Shown in pieces: positions 1 to 8,497 of a stretch of DNA of 64,000 nt. The translations under genes and the position numbers were made by a program. Position 1 is the first letter of the stretch. Each line of letters opens with the position of its first letter. The stretch is from Acinetobacter baumannii (GTDB lineage Bacteria; Pseudomonadota; Gammaproteobacteria; Pseudomonadales; Moraxellaceae), in NCBI RefSeq assembly GCF_009759685.1, contig NZ_CP046654.1, positions 248,001-312,000 on the forward strand, written 5' to 3'. The notes under the pieces are model-generated. The model saw only the letters and a program-made list of their open reading frames with translations, was not told the DNA's origin and made no database searches.

Positions 1-493
1 ATGCCAACACTGTCTGCATTTCTGTTTCAGCCAGCTCAATACGATAAGCATCAATCACAATATCTTGCGTTGCAGCCGAGAAGCCAAGTAAAACTGCGCC
101 TGCTGCCATTTGAACAAGGTAACTATGACCTAAAGCAGGGTCGGCAAAAGCCATTGTACATATCGCAAGTACGATTAAACACTGCGCAATAAGCAACCAT
201 GCACGTCTTCGGCCTAAAGCTTTAGTCAAAACTGGTACAGGTAACTCATCAATTAAAGGAGCCCAAACAAATTTAAAGGAATATCCTAAAGCCGCCCAAC
301 TGAAAAAAGTAACTGCACTTTTATCAATCCCTGCTTCACCTAGCCATAAAGAGAGACTAGAGAAAATTAATAAAATGGGTATTCCGGCAGAAAAACCCAG
401 AAATAGCATAATTAATGCACGACGGTCTAAAAATGCTTTAAACGCCGAGACCCAACCAGAGGTTTGTGTGGTCATTCGTTTTTTATTTTCCAT
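1..493 (-). CDS. ampG: AmpG-family muropeptide MFS permease, N-terminal part (runs off the left edge)
   Basis: Only the first ~164 codons are in the window; the gene continues beyond base 1. The visible protein starts MENKKRMTT, then has hydrophobic helices beginning LFLGFSAGIPILLIFSSLS, followed by W-A-P-L-I-D-E, a basic loop LGRRRAWLL and the stretch GFSAATQDIVIDAYR. The GxSAATQDIxxDAYR signature is typical of AmpG, the inner-membrane permease that imports GlcNAc-anhydromuropeptides for cell-wall recycling. The start at 493 is the first ATG; a second in-frame ATG at 475 is possible. It is transcribed away from the LonH-like gene, so the promoters of both lie in 494-659. AmpG links wall turnover to beta-lactamase induction in other Gram-negatives; that role is not shown here. 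Confidence 0.88.
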   Translation of the reverse strand, partial: MENKKRMTTQTSGWVSAFKAFLDRRALIMLFLGFSAGIPILLIFSSLSLWLGEAGIDKSAVTFFSWAALGYSFKFVWAPLIDELPVPVLTKALGRRRAWLLIAQCLIVLAICTMAFADPALGHSYLVQMAAGAVLLGFSAATQDIVIDAYRIELAETEMQTVLA

Positions 494-659
494 AAATTAT
501 AAATGCGCCTATTCAATCGCTTCTTACAATTGCTTTCAAGATTCTTTATGCAATCAAGTTTTGTTTTGATGATAAAAACGGCAAGTTTGCTTGATATTTT
601 ATGCTAAACCTGTATACCTTTAATCTTCAACCTTCGTTTTCTTTTGCTGGATATCAACA

Positions 660-3278
660 GTGACACAAAAACTTGATCAAGTGACATCTTCAACTTTATC
701 ACTCGCTAAAACAAACACCACAAACGTCACAATAAATGCATTTCCTTCAGCTTTTGAGCAACCTGATATTAAAATGACTTTAGATAAAACAGCGTTAAAA
801 CCCGAACAACTTACGCATATTCCAAATTTTGAAAATATTCCAGCCTCAACAAAACGCATCAAGCCGCTCAACAACTTTTTAGGGCAAGACCGCGCCAAAG
901 CTTCGGTAGAAGCCGGTATTTCCTTACCCTACTCTGGTTATAACATTTTTGCGGTAGGAACAGCAGGCTTAGGTAAACGCACCATGATTAAGCGTTTACT
1001 ACAACAACATGCCAAAACAATGCCTACTCCAGATGATTGGGTATATGTTTATAACTTTAAACAGGCTCGTCAGCCTATTGCGCTACGCTTTCCTGCTGGA
1101 CAAGGAACCAAGTTTCAACAAACTCTTCATCAAACTTGGCAAATTATTTTAAAGCAGCTTGAACGTCGTTTTAGTGCAGAGACTTATCATAACCGTATCG
1201 AGCGAATCCGTCAGGAAACTGGTGATGAACAGCAACAGGCACTTGTCGAATTAACAAAAGAAGGCGAAGAACTTGATCTAAAATTGATTTCTCGAAATGA
1301 GAAACATGGCTTTGTACCTGTACAGTTAAAAGATAATCAGGTTCAAGAACTGACTCAAACAGAAATTGACGCTTTAAATAGTAAACAGCGTGCTGAGATT
1401 GCAGCCAATATTCGCTATATGGATAAAAAGCTTGAGCGTCTTGGTCTGCATTTGGGCGACTTAGAAGATGATGCGCGCGACAAAGTTTCTGTTTTAAATC
1501 GAGACATCGCCACTCAAGTGGTTATGCCACGCATGGACTTAATTTTAAATAAATATGGTCAAGTGAAAGGCCTTGAAGATTATTTAAAACAGTATGCTCA
1601 AGATATCATTGACAATGTTGAGTTAATTTTAGAACAAGAAGAAGATGACTTTGCTCCTGCTATGTTCAATCGCGTACCAGCGCGTTATCAAGCAAATGTG
1701 ATTGTCTCAAACAAGCCAAATAGCGGTGCACCAGTTATTTTTGAAGATTTCCCAACGCACTACAACTTGCTGGGTCATGTAGAACAACTCACCCACAACG
1801 GCACAATTACCACAGATTTCACTCTTATTCGCCCTGGTGCCCTACATCAAGCCAATGGTGGTTTTTTAATGCTTGAGGCCGAGCAATTACTCGAACAGCC
1901 TTATGCATGGCAAGGTTTAAAGCGTGCCTTAAAATCGGGCCAACTCAAGCTCTCTTCTCTTGAACATATGTTGACATTAACCGGCAGTATCTCGATAGAG
2001 CCTGCTGCTATTCCACTTGATATTAAAGTGGTACTGATGGCAGAGCCTGAGATTTATTATGAAATTTTAGAAGTAGAACCAGAGCTTGGTAGCGTATTTA
2101 AAATTCGCGCAGATTTTACCGATACATTACAACGTAATGACGAAAATGAACAAGCTTATATGCAGCTGATTGCAGACTATGTACAAGCCGATAAACTACT
2201 TCCATTTGACCGCAGTGCTCTAGCGGCATTACTGACTGACTCAAGCCGTCAGGCCGAAGACCAAAGCTCATTGTCGTTACATGCTTCAACATTGGGTGAT
2301 CTTATTCGTGAAGCGCATCATCATGCATTTAAAGCCAATGATAAGATGGTAACCGACCAGCACATTAACCTTGCCCTACAACACCGACAATATCGCTTAG
2401 GCTATTTAAGAGAACTTTACTGGCAAGATTTATCGCGTGGAACCCAGTTAATCGAAACTTCTGGCCATCGTTTAGGTCAAATTAATGCCCTCTCTGTCAT
2501 TCACTATGCAGATGTTGAGTTTGGTTTACCTTCACGCTTAACTGCCTCGGTTTATCAAGGCGGTGGTGATATTCTTGATATTGAACGTAGCGTAGAATTA
2601 GGTGGTTCATTGCATGCCAAAGGCGTGTTACTCATGTCTAGCTTCTTAAAAGCTCACTTTGGCCGTGAACAGATTCTACATTTTTCTGCTGCTCTGGCTT
2701 TTGAACAAAGTTACGGCCAAGTGGACGGCGACAGTGCAACCGTTGCCGAGCTTTCTGCATTAATCTCTGCAATTAGTCAGTTACCAATTGATCAGTCATG
2801 GGCAATTACCGGTTCTATGAACCAGTTAGGTCAAGTTCAACCAATTGGTGGCGTGAATGCAAAAATTGAAGGCTTCTATGATGCATGTAAGCTACAAGGT
2901 TTAACTGGCAAACAGGGTGTCATTATTCCACGCCAAAACATGCAACACTTGATGCTACGTCAAGATGTGATTGATGCGGTGCGAATGGGTCAATTCCATA
3001 TCCATGCAATTGATACAATTGATCAAGCACTTGAGATTTTAATGGCTCGCCCTGTTGGTACCCTCGACAAAAAAGGCAAATACAGTAAGCATTCTATTTA
3101 TGCCGCTGTAATGGAACAACTTGAGTACTGGCAAGCGATCGAAGATGGCGCAGAAGTTGAAGAGGAGCCAAAGAAGAAAAAGAAAAATAAGAAAAAAATT
3201 AAAAAGCATGAAGAGCTCACAGCCGATGATCTTCCTCAAGAAACACAAGAGGAAGTTGCTACGCTGAAGCAAAAATAA
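660..3278 (+). CDS. lonH: LonH/YcbZ-type AAA+ Lon-family protease
   Basis: An 872-residue ATP-dependent protease of the YcbZ/LonH group, expected to unfold and cleave proteins in the cytoplasm. A Walker A-like loop GTAGLGKRT is at residues 100-108; a long helical insertion follows (about 120-330). The C-terminal Lon peptidase domain carries the Ser-Lys dyad: Ser692 in DGDSATVAE and Lys735 in GGVNAKIEG. The 43-residue spacing equals that of classical Lon. It lacks the N-terminal substrate domain of LonA. The last ~40 residues form a charged tail with lysine runs (KKKKKNKKKIKK) that is not part of the catalytic fold. The start is GTG at 660 with no obvious Shine-Dalgarno; ATG at 774 (Met39) is an alternative. 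It ends in a strong bidirectional terminator. Confidence 0.88.
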   Translation: MTQKLDQVTSSTLSLAKTNTTNVTINAFPSAFEQPDIKMTLDKTALKPEQLTHIPNFENIPASTKRIKPLNNFLGQDRAKASVEAGISLPYSGYNIFAVGTAGLGKRTMIKRLLQQHAKTMPTPDDWVYVYNFKQARQPIALRFPAGQGTKFQQTLHQTWQIILKQLERRFSAETYHNRIERIRQETGDEQQQALVELTKEGEELDLKLISRNEKHGFVPVQLKDNQVQELTQTEIDALNSKQRAEIAANIRYMDKKLERLGLHLGDLEDDARDKVSVLNRDIATQVVMPRMDLILNKYGQVKGLEDYLKQYAQDIIDNVELILEQEEDDFAPAMFNRVPARYQANVIVSNKPNSGAPVIFEDFPTHYNLLGHVEQLTHNGTITTDFTLIRPGALHQANGGFLMLEAEQLLEQPYAWQGLKRALKSGQLKLSSLEHMLTLTGSISIEPAAIPLDIKVVLMAEPEIYYEILEVEPELGSVFKIRADFTDTLQRNDENEQAYMQLIADYVQADKLLPFDRSALAALLTDSSRQAEDQSSLSLHASTLGDLIREAHHHAFKANDKMVTDQHINLALQHRQYRLGYLRELYWQDLSRGTQLIETSGHRLGQINALSVIHYADVEFGLPSRLTASVYQGGGDILDIERSVELGGSLHAKGVLLMSSFLKAHFGREQILHFSAALAFEQSYGQVDGDSATVAELSALISAISQLPIDQSWAITGSMNQLGQVQPIGGVNAKIEGFYDACKLQGLTGKQGVIIPRQNMQHLMLRQDVIDAVRMGQFHIHAIDTIDQALEILMARPVGTLDKKGKYSKHSIYAAVMEQLEYWQAIEDGAEVEEEPKKKKKNKKKIKKHEELTADDLPQETQEEVATLKQK

Positions 3279-3287
3279 AACTGACAT

Positions 3288-3319
3288 AAAAAAGGGCTTG
3301 TTTTTACAAGCCCTTTTTT
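3288..3319. terminator. bidirectional intrinsic terminator between lonH and the LysR gene
   Basis: A 14-bp stem (AAAAAAGGGCTTGT pairing with ACAAGCCCTTTTTT) closes a 4-nt loop, with A/T runs on both sides so that it works for both convergent genes. Confidence 0.9.
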
Positions 3320-3335
3320 ATGAATGAGATAAAAG

Positions 3336-4265
3336 TTAACGAACAATCTGCATTGCTCTTCCGCCAGCCAACTGACTAAAGTATTGCTTAAGCGCTTCGA
3401 CACAACGTTGAATTTTCATTGGCTGTTGATCGTGTTTTGCAATCTCTGCATATAAAGTGAAAGCTGGGAGTTTCCAATCTGGAAGAATTTCAATTAAAGA
3501 ACCATTCTTTAATTCTTTTTGAGCATCTAAATATAAAATTCTGGCAATTCCATGCCCTTGCTGGCATAGCGCTTTAGCCACTTGTAAATTATTACTTTGC
3601 AAACGGCTTGTCATCTCGATATTTAATTTTTCACCAGTTTTAGCGTGCTGAAAATTAAAACTACGTGAATCATTCATTGCATTGATAGAAAGCAACTCAT
3701 GGTTGTTTAAATCATTTGGATGCAAGATCGGGCTTGTTTGATTGAGATAGCTGGGAGAAGCTACCAAAATCTGATCGACAAAAGCCATAGGAATAACAGA
3801 GTCGCTCTCTTCTACCGCTGTAGAACTCATGCGCACTGCAATATCAATTCGCTCTTCGATTAAATCGATATATCGGTGCCCCACTTCAAAATGAACAGAT
3901 AGACCACGATGGGCAGACATCCAGTGAGATAAAGCAGGAATAATGTGCTGAACCGCTAAATCAGGGGTAGTTGCAATACGCAAGTCACCAATCAAATCAT
4001 CTCGCAATTCATTGATTCTGATTTTGCCTCTTTCTGCTGCTGCCAACATTTCTTGGCAACTTGAGAAAAAAGCCTGCCCTGCCTCAGTCAAACTAAGTTT
4101 TCGCGTAGAACGATGTAATAAAATTACATCCATTTCATTTTCAAGAGAACGGATTTGCTGACTTACAGCACTTGTTGTAATGCCTAATTCACGTGCCGCA
4201 CCACTAAATGAACTTTTTTCAACCACACAAGCAAAAACACCCATCGCACGAAGCTGATCTAACAT
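3336..4265 (-). CDS. LysR-family transcriptional regulator
   Basis: A regulator of about 309 residues. The N-terminal winged helix-turn-helix reads FSGAARELGITTSAVSQQI, followed by SLENEMDVILLHRSTRKLSLT, typical of the LysR family. The remainder is the periplasmic-binding-like co-inducer domain. I place the start at ATG 4265 (MLDQLRAMG) and not the TTG twelve bases upstream, because GAGGAAACCT lies directly before this ATG as a good ribosome-binding site. That same segment is one arm of a perfect 12-bp inverted repeat (see the entry at 4264-4352). The gene follows the LysM/M23 gene in the same direction with a 101-bp gap containing its own TATAAT. Targets are unknown; LysR members often regulate a divergent neighbour, but none is present here. 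Confidence 0.88.
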   Translation of the reverse strand: MLDQLRAMGVFACVVEKSSFSGAARELGITTSAVSQQIRSLENEMDVILLHRSTRKLSLTEAGQAFFSSCQEMLAAAERGKIRINELRDDLIGDLRIATTPDLAVQHIIPALSHWMSAHRGLSVHFEVGHRYIDLIEERIDIAVRMSSTAVEESDSVIPMAFVDQILVASPSYLNQTSPILHPNDLNNHELLSINAMNDSRSFNFQHAKTGEKLNIEMTSRLQSNNLQVAKALCQQGHGIARILYLDAQKELKNGSLIEILPDWKLPAFTLYAEIAKHDQQPMKIQRCVEALKQYFSQLAGGRAMQIVR

Positions 4266-4352
4266 AGGTTTCCTCAAATCTAATTCTAAATTTATAAAAA
4301 ATGCTTATTGTTGTAATGAAAGCAACCAATTGTATTATACGAGGAAACCTAT
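4264..4352 (-). promoter_or_regulatory. inverted repeat spanning promoter and ribosome-binding site of the LysR gene
   Basis: ATAGGTTTCCTC at 4264-4275 is the exact reverse complement of GAGGAAACCTAT at 4341-4352. Reading the minus strand, the first arm lies just upstream of a consensus TATAAT (4339-4334), and the second arm contains the Shine-Dalgarno and the first bases of the ATG. The arms are 65 bp apart. This could be a paired operator for autoregulation, or in longer read-through transcripts a helix that hides the ribosome-binding site. Confidence 0.5.
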
Positions 4353-4366
4353 ATTTAATGCATTAG

Positions 4367-5197
4367 CTAATTTGGTAAAAGATTTGCAGGGTTGATCGGT
4401 TTACCGTCAAGGCGAATTTGGAACTCAAGCATAACGCGAGATGCCCCTGAAGACCCCATTTCAGCAATCTTTTGGCCTGCGGTTACATTGTCACCACTCT
4501 TGACCATCATCTTGCTATTGTGGGCATACGCACTGATGTAACCATCAATATGTTTAATTAAAACTAAGTTACCATATTCTTTCAGACCATCGGCTGCGTA
4601 TACAACTTGACCATCAGCCGCCGCATAAATCGGGTCACCTTGGTTACCACCGTAACGGATTCCTTTGACATTATTCGCCAAATTAAAGCCTTGAATAACC
4701 GGACCGTTATTTGGTTTCACCCAACGTAAGCTTGAGCTTGGAATAGACGCTCCGACTGTTGTATTGGTTGATGGCGCAACAGTTGCTGGTGGCGGAGTGG
4801 TCGTGGTTGGTGCAGTGGTTGTCGGTAAAGCAATTGTTTGACGCTTAATCGGTTCCGGTTGCGCCATGACTTGTGTCGACACGGTTCTTGGTGAAGAAGA
4901 TTTCTTCAATCGCAATGATTGATTAACATAAATACGATATGGCGGTGCAATACCATTCATCTCTGCAATACTGAGATAGTCCAGACCATAACGCATTGCA
5001 ATACCACTTAAAGTATCACCTGAACGGACCGTGTAATAGTTAGGAGCCATTGCATAGCGAGAACTATTATTAATTTGTGGTTTAGAAGCACATCCTGCCA
5101 TTGCAACAGTAAAACCTACAGCTACAGACAACATCATAATTTTCATTATTTTGTCTCTTTGAATATGCAATCTGCTTTGTTGCCCAGTTAAATGCAT
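4367..5197 (-). CDS. LysM and M23-peptidase lipoprotein (NlpD/EnvC-like)
   Basis: A 276-residue cell-envelope protein. The N-terminus has a lipoprotein signal ending VAMAGC, so the mature protein should be lipidated at that Cys. A LysM peptidoglycan-binding domain follows (YYTVRSGDTLSGIAMRYGL), then a Pro/Thr-rich linker, then an M23 (LytM) domain to the C-terminus. The LytM part shows YAADGQVVYAADGL and IKHIDGYISAYAHNS, but the first zinc-ligand motif HxxxD is replaced (GIRYGGNQGDPIYA), as in NlpD/EnvC proteins that activate amidases without being enzymes. Start 5197 has an AGGGAG site just upstream; ATG 5146 (MKIMML) would give a shorter, more usual signal peptide. It lies downstream of surE, resembling the surE-nlpD linkage of enterobacteria, but no rpoS follows. 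Confidence 0.85.
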   Translation of the reverse strand: MHLTGQQSRLHIQRDKIMKIMMLSVAVGFTVAMAGCASKPQINNSSRYAMAPNYYTVRSGDTLSGIAMRYGLDYLSIAEMNGIAPPYRIYVNQSLRLKKSSSPRTVSTQVMAQPEPIKRQTIALPTTTAPTTTTPPPATVAPSTNTTVGASIPSSSLRWVKPNNGPVIQGFNLANNVKGIRYGGNQGDPIYAAADGQVVYAADGLKEYGNLVLIKHIDGYISAYAHNSKMMVKSGDNVTAGQKIAEMGSSGASRVMLEFQIRLDGKPINPANLLPN

Positions 5198-5311
5198 CGA
5201 TCTCCCTCACTAAATGCTACAAATCATTTCGGCTAAGAGTACCAAAAAAGTAAGAGGAAACATGTTCCTCTTTTTCTTTATTCACAAAGTTATAACATTC
5301 GGCTCAGTTTA

Positions 5312-6079
5312 TTACCCCAAACTGGCCTGCAAATCTTCTAAAACCGCATAGTTTGTTGCATCCATCTGAATTGGCGTCACGCTCACAAAACCATTCGCGA
5401 CCGCAAAAAAATCAGATTGTATTTGACTAGCAATACGCTGTGGATCAGTTACCGCCTCACCCGCAAGACCAATCCAGTAAACCTGTCTTCCTCTAGGGTC
5501 TACATGGCTGGTGATAGGTTTAGATTGGGCACGGCGGCCTTGGTAAGTAATTTGTGTACCTTTAAGCTGAGGTACATCTGGAATATTAATATTAAAAATA
5601 TGTCGCGGTGGCAGTGCAGGTAATCCTTTTGCGATAAAGTCATGTACCCATTTAGCTGCTTGCGCATAATCATCTTTATGGTCGTATGAACGTACATCAG
5701 GCCCAGCCAAAGAAACCGCAATTGCAGGTTGTTTCATTAAACGACCTTCAAAGGCTGCACCAACAGTTCCCGAATATAAAACATCATCGCCTAAATTTGC
5801 GCCACTATTGATCCCACTGACAACCAAATCAAATTCGAAATCAAATAATCCATTCATGGATAAATAAACACAATCGGCTGGTGTTCCATTAACAGCCCAT
5901 ACATCTTCAGCAATTTGAATAGGACGTAAAGGACGATCTAAAGTTAAGGCACTCGAAAACCCGCTTCTTTCACTTTCTGGAGCAACCACTACAACACGGC
6001 CTAGTGGTTTTAATGCGTCAGCTAAAGCTTGTATACCTGGTGCAAAGACACCGTCATCATTGGCAATTAAAATATTCAC
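5312..6079 (-). CDS. surE: 5'/3'-nucleotidase SurE
   Basis: A 255-residue metal-dependent nucleotide monophosphate phosphatase, cytoplasmic and linked to stationary-phase survival in other bacteria. The N-terminus [16 protein letters not shown] carries the paired Asp (residues 8-9) that bind the metal; Ser39 falls in ESERSGFSS, and VNGTPADCV and [12 protein letters not shown] (Asn in the metal site) are family hallmarks. Full length for the family. The start is GTG at 6079. It is followed by the LysM/M23 lipoprotein gene on the same strand after about 114 bp, the same neighbour relation as surE and nlpD in E. coli, although pcm is absent. Confidence 0.96.
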
Positions 6080-6181
6080 AAAAAATCTTTCTCGACAAAT
6101 AAACCCAGAGGTTTTCTCAATTGAATTATTTGTTGAATTATATATATTTATGCCTCCATAGCATTATAAAATTGTGAAAAA

Positions 6182-6553
6182 ATGAAAACTTTCGCTCCTT
6201 TTTTTCAAGTATTGGGGATCAGTATCACATTGTGTACTCAAGCGGTTTTTGCTGATGAGGGTATCTCAACACAAGAAGCTGACAGCTTAATTAAAGATGA
6301 CATTGCCTCTACTCAAGTCTTACAAGAAATTTGCCCTACTTTTGTTGGTGCAAATAAAAAACTTGAAACCAATACCCAAAAGATTATTGCAATGTACCTG
6401 AGTGGTTATTCCAATAAATCAATCTCCTTCTCTGCACTGCAAAATGATTCAGAATATAAAACCTTGTTAAGTGAAGCACGTCAGGCTGCCAAAGAAATGG
6501 ATCATCACGAACAACATGAACTTTGTGAGGAAGTGATAAATTACAAAGATTAA
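6182..6553 (+). CDS. small secreted two-cysteine protein, paralogue A
   Basis: A 123-residue protein of unknown function. It begins with a signal peptide (MKTFAPFFQVLGISITLC..AVFA, cleavage likely before DEG). The mature part is short and helical, with the motif VLQEICPTFVG near the start, SEARQAAKEM later, and HELCEEV near the end. The two cysteines could form a disulfide in the periplasm. The protein at 6701-7123 shares this layout (VLSEICPSLIG, KEARNDAKAA, LVCQDV), so they are diverged tandem duplicates. No catalytic motif is visible. It is divergent from surE. The DNA after it holds a hairpin (6586-6614) without a U tract. I do not recognise a named family. Confidence 0.8.
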   Translation: MKTFAPFFQVLGISITLCTQAVFADEGISTQEADSLIKDDIASTQVLQEICPTFVGANKKLETNTQKIIAMYLSGYSNKSISFSALQNDSEYKTLLSEARQAAKEMDHHEQHELCEEVINYKD

Positions 6554-6700
6554 GAGCTTAGCTCAATCAGTACGCTTATCTTTGGGGTTTTCTGTTGAGA
6601 TAAAGCAGAAAACCTACATAACAATACATTTTTTCCATTTTTTTAGCGTTTAAATTGTTTAAGCTATCGGCATATTTCAAATTTTTGTTTCAGGTTATCC

Positions 6701-7123
6701 ATGTTTATGAAAAAAAGCTTAGTTCAATCACTTTCTGTTGTTTTACTCATGACAATGGCAACAGTGGGTTATGCTGCTGACAAGAAAAAAACAGCTGAAA
6801 AGAAAACCGAAAATGAAAATGTTGTTGAAGTTACACCGTCCAAAGGTACTACACCGGAAGAATTAGCAGCAATTCAAGTACTTTCTGAAATTTGCCCAAG
6901 TTTGATTGGTAAAAAAGATGCCGAATTTGCTCAAGGTTATGAGCGTCTTGTAAAAGACTATTTGCCAAATGAAGCCGATCCAGTTGCAGCTTTAGAAAAA
7001 CGTAGTAAAGACAAGAGCTTCAAGAAAGTCTTAAAAGAAGCACGTAATGATGCAAAAGCTGCTGGTAACGAACAAAATACGTTAGTTTGCCAAGACGTGA
7101 AAGCTTATCAATCGCAAAACTAA
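6701..7123 (+). CDS. small secreted two-cysteine protein, paralogue B
   Basis: A 140-residue relative of the preceding protein. The signal peptide is MFMKKSLVQSLSVVLLMT..GYA, cleaved before ADKKK. A lysine/glutamate-rich linker of about 35 residues (KKKTAEKKTENEN) follows, absent from paralogue A. Then come VLSEICPSLIG, a middle segment with RLVKDYLPN, KEARNDAKAAGN and LVCQDVKAY. The two cysteines match those of paralogue A. ATG 6701 or ATG 6707 could be the start. An 11-bp-stem terminator follows, so this is probably a single-gene unit. Function unknown; the charged linker could hold it near the wall or a membrane partner, which is only a guess. Confidence 0.82.
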   Translation: MFMKKSLVQSLSVVLLMTMATVGYAADKKKTAEKKTENENVVEVTPSKGTTPEELAAIQVLSEICPSLIGKKDAEFAQGYERLVKDYLPNEADPVAALEKRSKDKSFKKVLKEARNDAKAAGNEQNTLVCQDVKAYQSQN

Positions 7124-7161
7124 ATTAGTTAAAAACTCTCTAGTTACAATACTGTTTGAAA

Positions 7162-7194
7162 AAGCCGACTTCCCCCATAGAAGTCGGCTTTGCT
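7162..7194 (+). terminator. intrinsic terminator after paralogue B
   Basis: An 11-bp perfect stem (AAGCCGACTTC / GAAGTCGGCTT) closes a 7-nt loop, followed by a short T-rich stretch. It separates the small secreted gene from dacC. Confidence 0.8.
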
Positions 7195-7249
7195 TTATCC
7201 TAAAATGCTAGGCTCTTCTGCTTCATACAAGATATTGGAATTACCTAGA

Positions 7250-8398
7250 ATGACTCGAAAAAGCGCTATTGCTGCACTCCTCCTCTTACCAAGTTTTTCT
7301 TATGCAGCAACTGTCTTATCAGCTCCGCCAGAATTAAATAATAAGTCTTATGTATTAATGGATTACGAGACAGGACAAATTCTCGCTTCTAAAAATGAAA
7401 ATGAAAAGCTTGCTCCTGCTTCTATGACTAAAATGATGACAAGCTACATCATTGAACAAAAATTATTAAAAGGTGAGCTTACCGAAAATGAACAGGTTCG
7501 TATGAACGAATCTGCTTGGTGTAAAGGCAGTAGTTCTGAATCATGTATGTATGTTCCATTAAATGGTACAGCAACTGTTTTAGAAATGCTTCGCGGTATT
7601 ATTATTCAGTCAGGTAATGATGCATCAAAAGCAATGGCTGAACATATTGCTGGAAATGAAGGTACTTTTGCTCACATGATGAACCAGGAAGCAAAACGTA
7701 TCGGAATGACCAATACCCAGTTTATTAACTCAACTGGTATGCCAGCTGAAGGTCATTACTCAACTGCAAAAGATATGGCTGTTTTAGCACAACATATTAT
7801 TAAAGACAGCTCAAAATACTACCCGATTTATTCTGAAAAAGAATTCACATTTAACGGTATCAAACAAGGTAACCGTAATGCTTTACTTTACACTGACCCA
7901 AGTGTTGATGGCTTAAAAACAGGCCATACTGATGAAGCTGGTTACTGCTTAACGACTTCAAGTAAACGCGGTCCAATGCGTTTAATCTCAGTTATTTTTG
8001 GTACACCAAGCATGTCTGAACGTGCTGACCAAACTCGTGCATTATTGGCATGGGGTTTTGCAAACTTTGAAACTGCAAATGTACAACCTGCAAACCAAGT
8101 GCTTGCAAAAGCTAAAGTTTGGTTTGGTAAAGAAAATGAAGTTCAGGTTGGTTTAGCTGAAAACTTTAACGTGACTATGCCTAAAGGCAAAGCGGACGGC
8201 ATTAAAACTCAATTGGTTGTTCAACCGAACCTAAATGCACCACTTCAAAAAGGTCAAGTCGTTGGTAAGCTTGTTGCAAGTTTAGACGGTAAAGTTATTG
8301 CTGAAAAACCATTGGTTGCTTTAAAACCTGTTGAAGAAGCTGGTTTCTTCGCACGTTTAATTGACCATATCAAACAATTCTTCAGCAACCTATTCTAA
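7250..8398 (+). CDS. dacC: D-alanyl-D-alanine carboxypeptidase PBP5/6
   Basis: A low-molecular-mass penicillin-binding protein of 382 residues that trims the terminal D-Ala from peptidoglycan pentapeptides in the periplasm. The signal peptide is MTRKSAIAALLLLPSFSYA. All three active-site motifs are present: SMTK (Ser58, Lys61), SGN (121-123) and KTG (223-225). The C-terminus has the PBP5 beta domain and an amphipathic helix ending GFFARLIDHIKQFFSNLF, which should anchor it to the outer face of the inner membrane. I start at ATG 7250 because it opens directly on the signal peptide; the earlier in-frame ATG at 7190 lies inside the preceding terminator. A terminator follows, so it is probably monocistronic. 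Confidence 0.95.
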   Translation: MTRKSAIAALLLLPSFSYAATVLSAPPELNNKSYVLMDYETGQILASKNENEKLAPASMTKMMTSYIIEQKLLKGELTENEQVRMNESAWCKGSSSESCMYVPLNGTATVLEMLRGIIIQSGNDASKAMAEHIAGNEGTFAHMMNQEAKRIGMTNTQFINSTGMPAEGHYSTAKDMAVLAQHIIKDSSKYYPIYSEKEFTFNGIKQGNRNALLYTDPSVDGLKTGHTDEAGYCLTTSSKRGPMRLISVIFGTPSMSERADQTRALLAWGFANFETANVQPANQVLAKAKVWFGKENEVQVGLAENFNVTMPKGKADGIKTQLVVQPNLNAPLQKGQVVGKLVASLDGKVIAEKPLVALKPVEEAGFFARLIDHIKQFFSNLF

Positions 8399-8426
8399 AT
8401 TTAAATAATTTTAGAATAGTTGAATT

Positions 8427-8460
8427 AAGCACTCATGCTATTAGCGTGAGTGCTTTTTTA
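8427..8460 (+). terminator. intrinsic terminator of dacC
   Basis: A 12-bp stem, AAGCACTCA with a short wobble extension pairing with TGAGTGCTT, is followed by a T run. It overlaps an open in-frame extension upstream of the next gene, which argues against that longer start. Confidence 0.85.
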
Positions 8461-8497
8461 TTTTATACTTTTACTAAATTTTCTATTGATACTTCTC

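Noticed and set aside
1..192. 63-codon plus-strand open frame at the left edge
   Set aside because: It is antisense to the AmpG gene, whose minus-strand reading gives a clear transporter.
3039..3287. 82-codon minus-strand frame opposite the lonH end
   Set aside because: It is the complement of the lysine-rich tail (poly-A on the plus strand gives Phe/Leu runs), not a separate membrane protein.
7190..7249. N-terminal extension of DacC
   Set aside because: The extra codons come from the preceding terminator and the signal peptide begins at the later ATG 7250.
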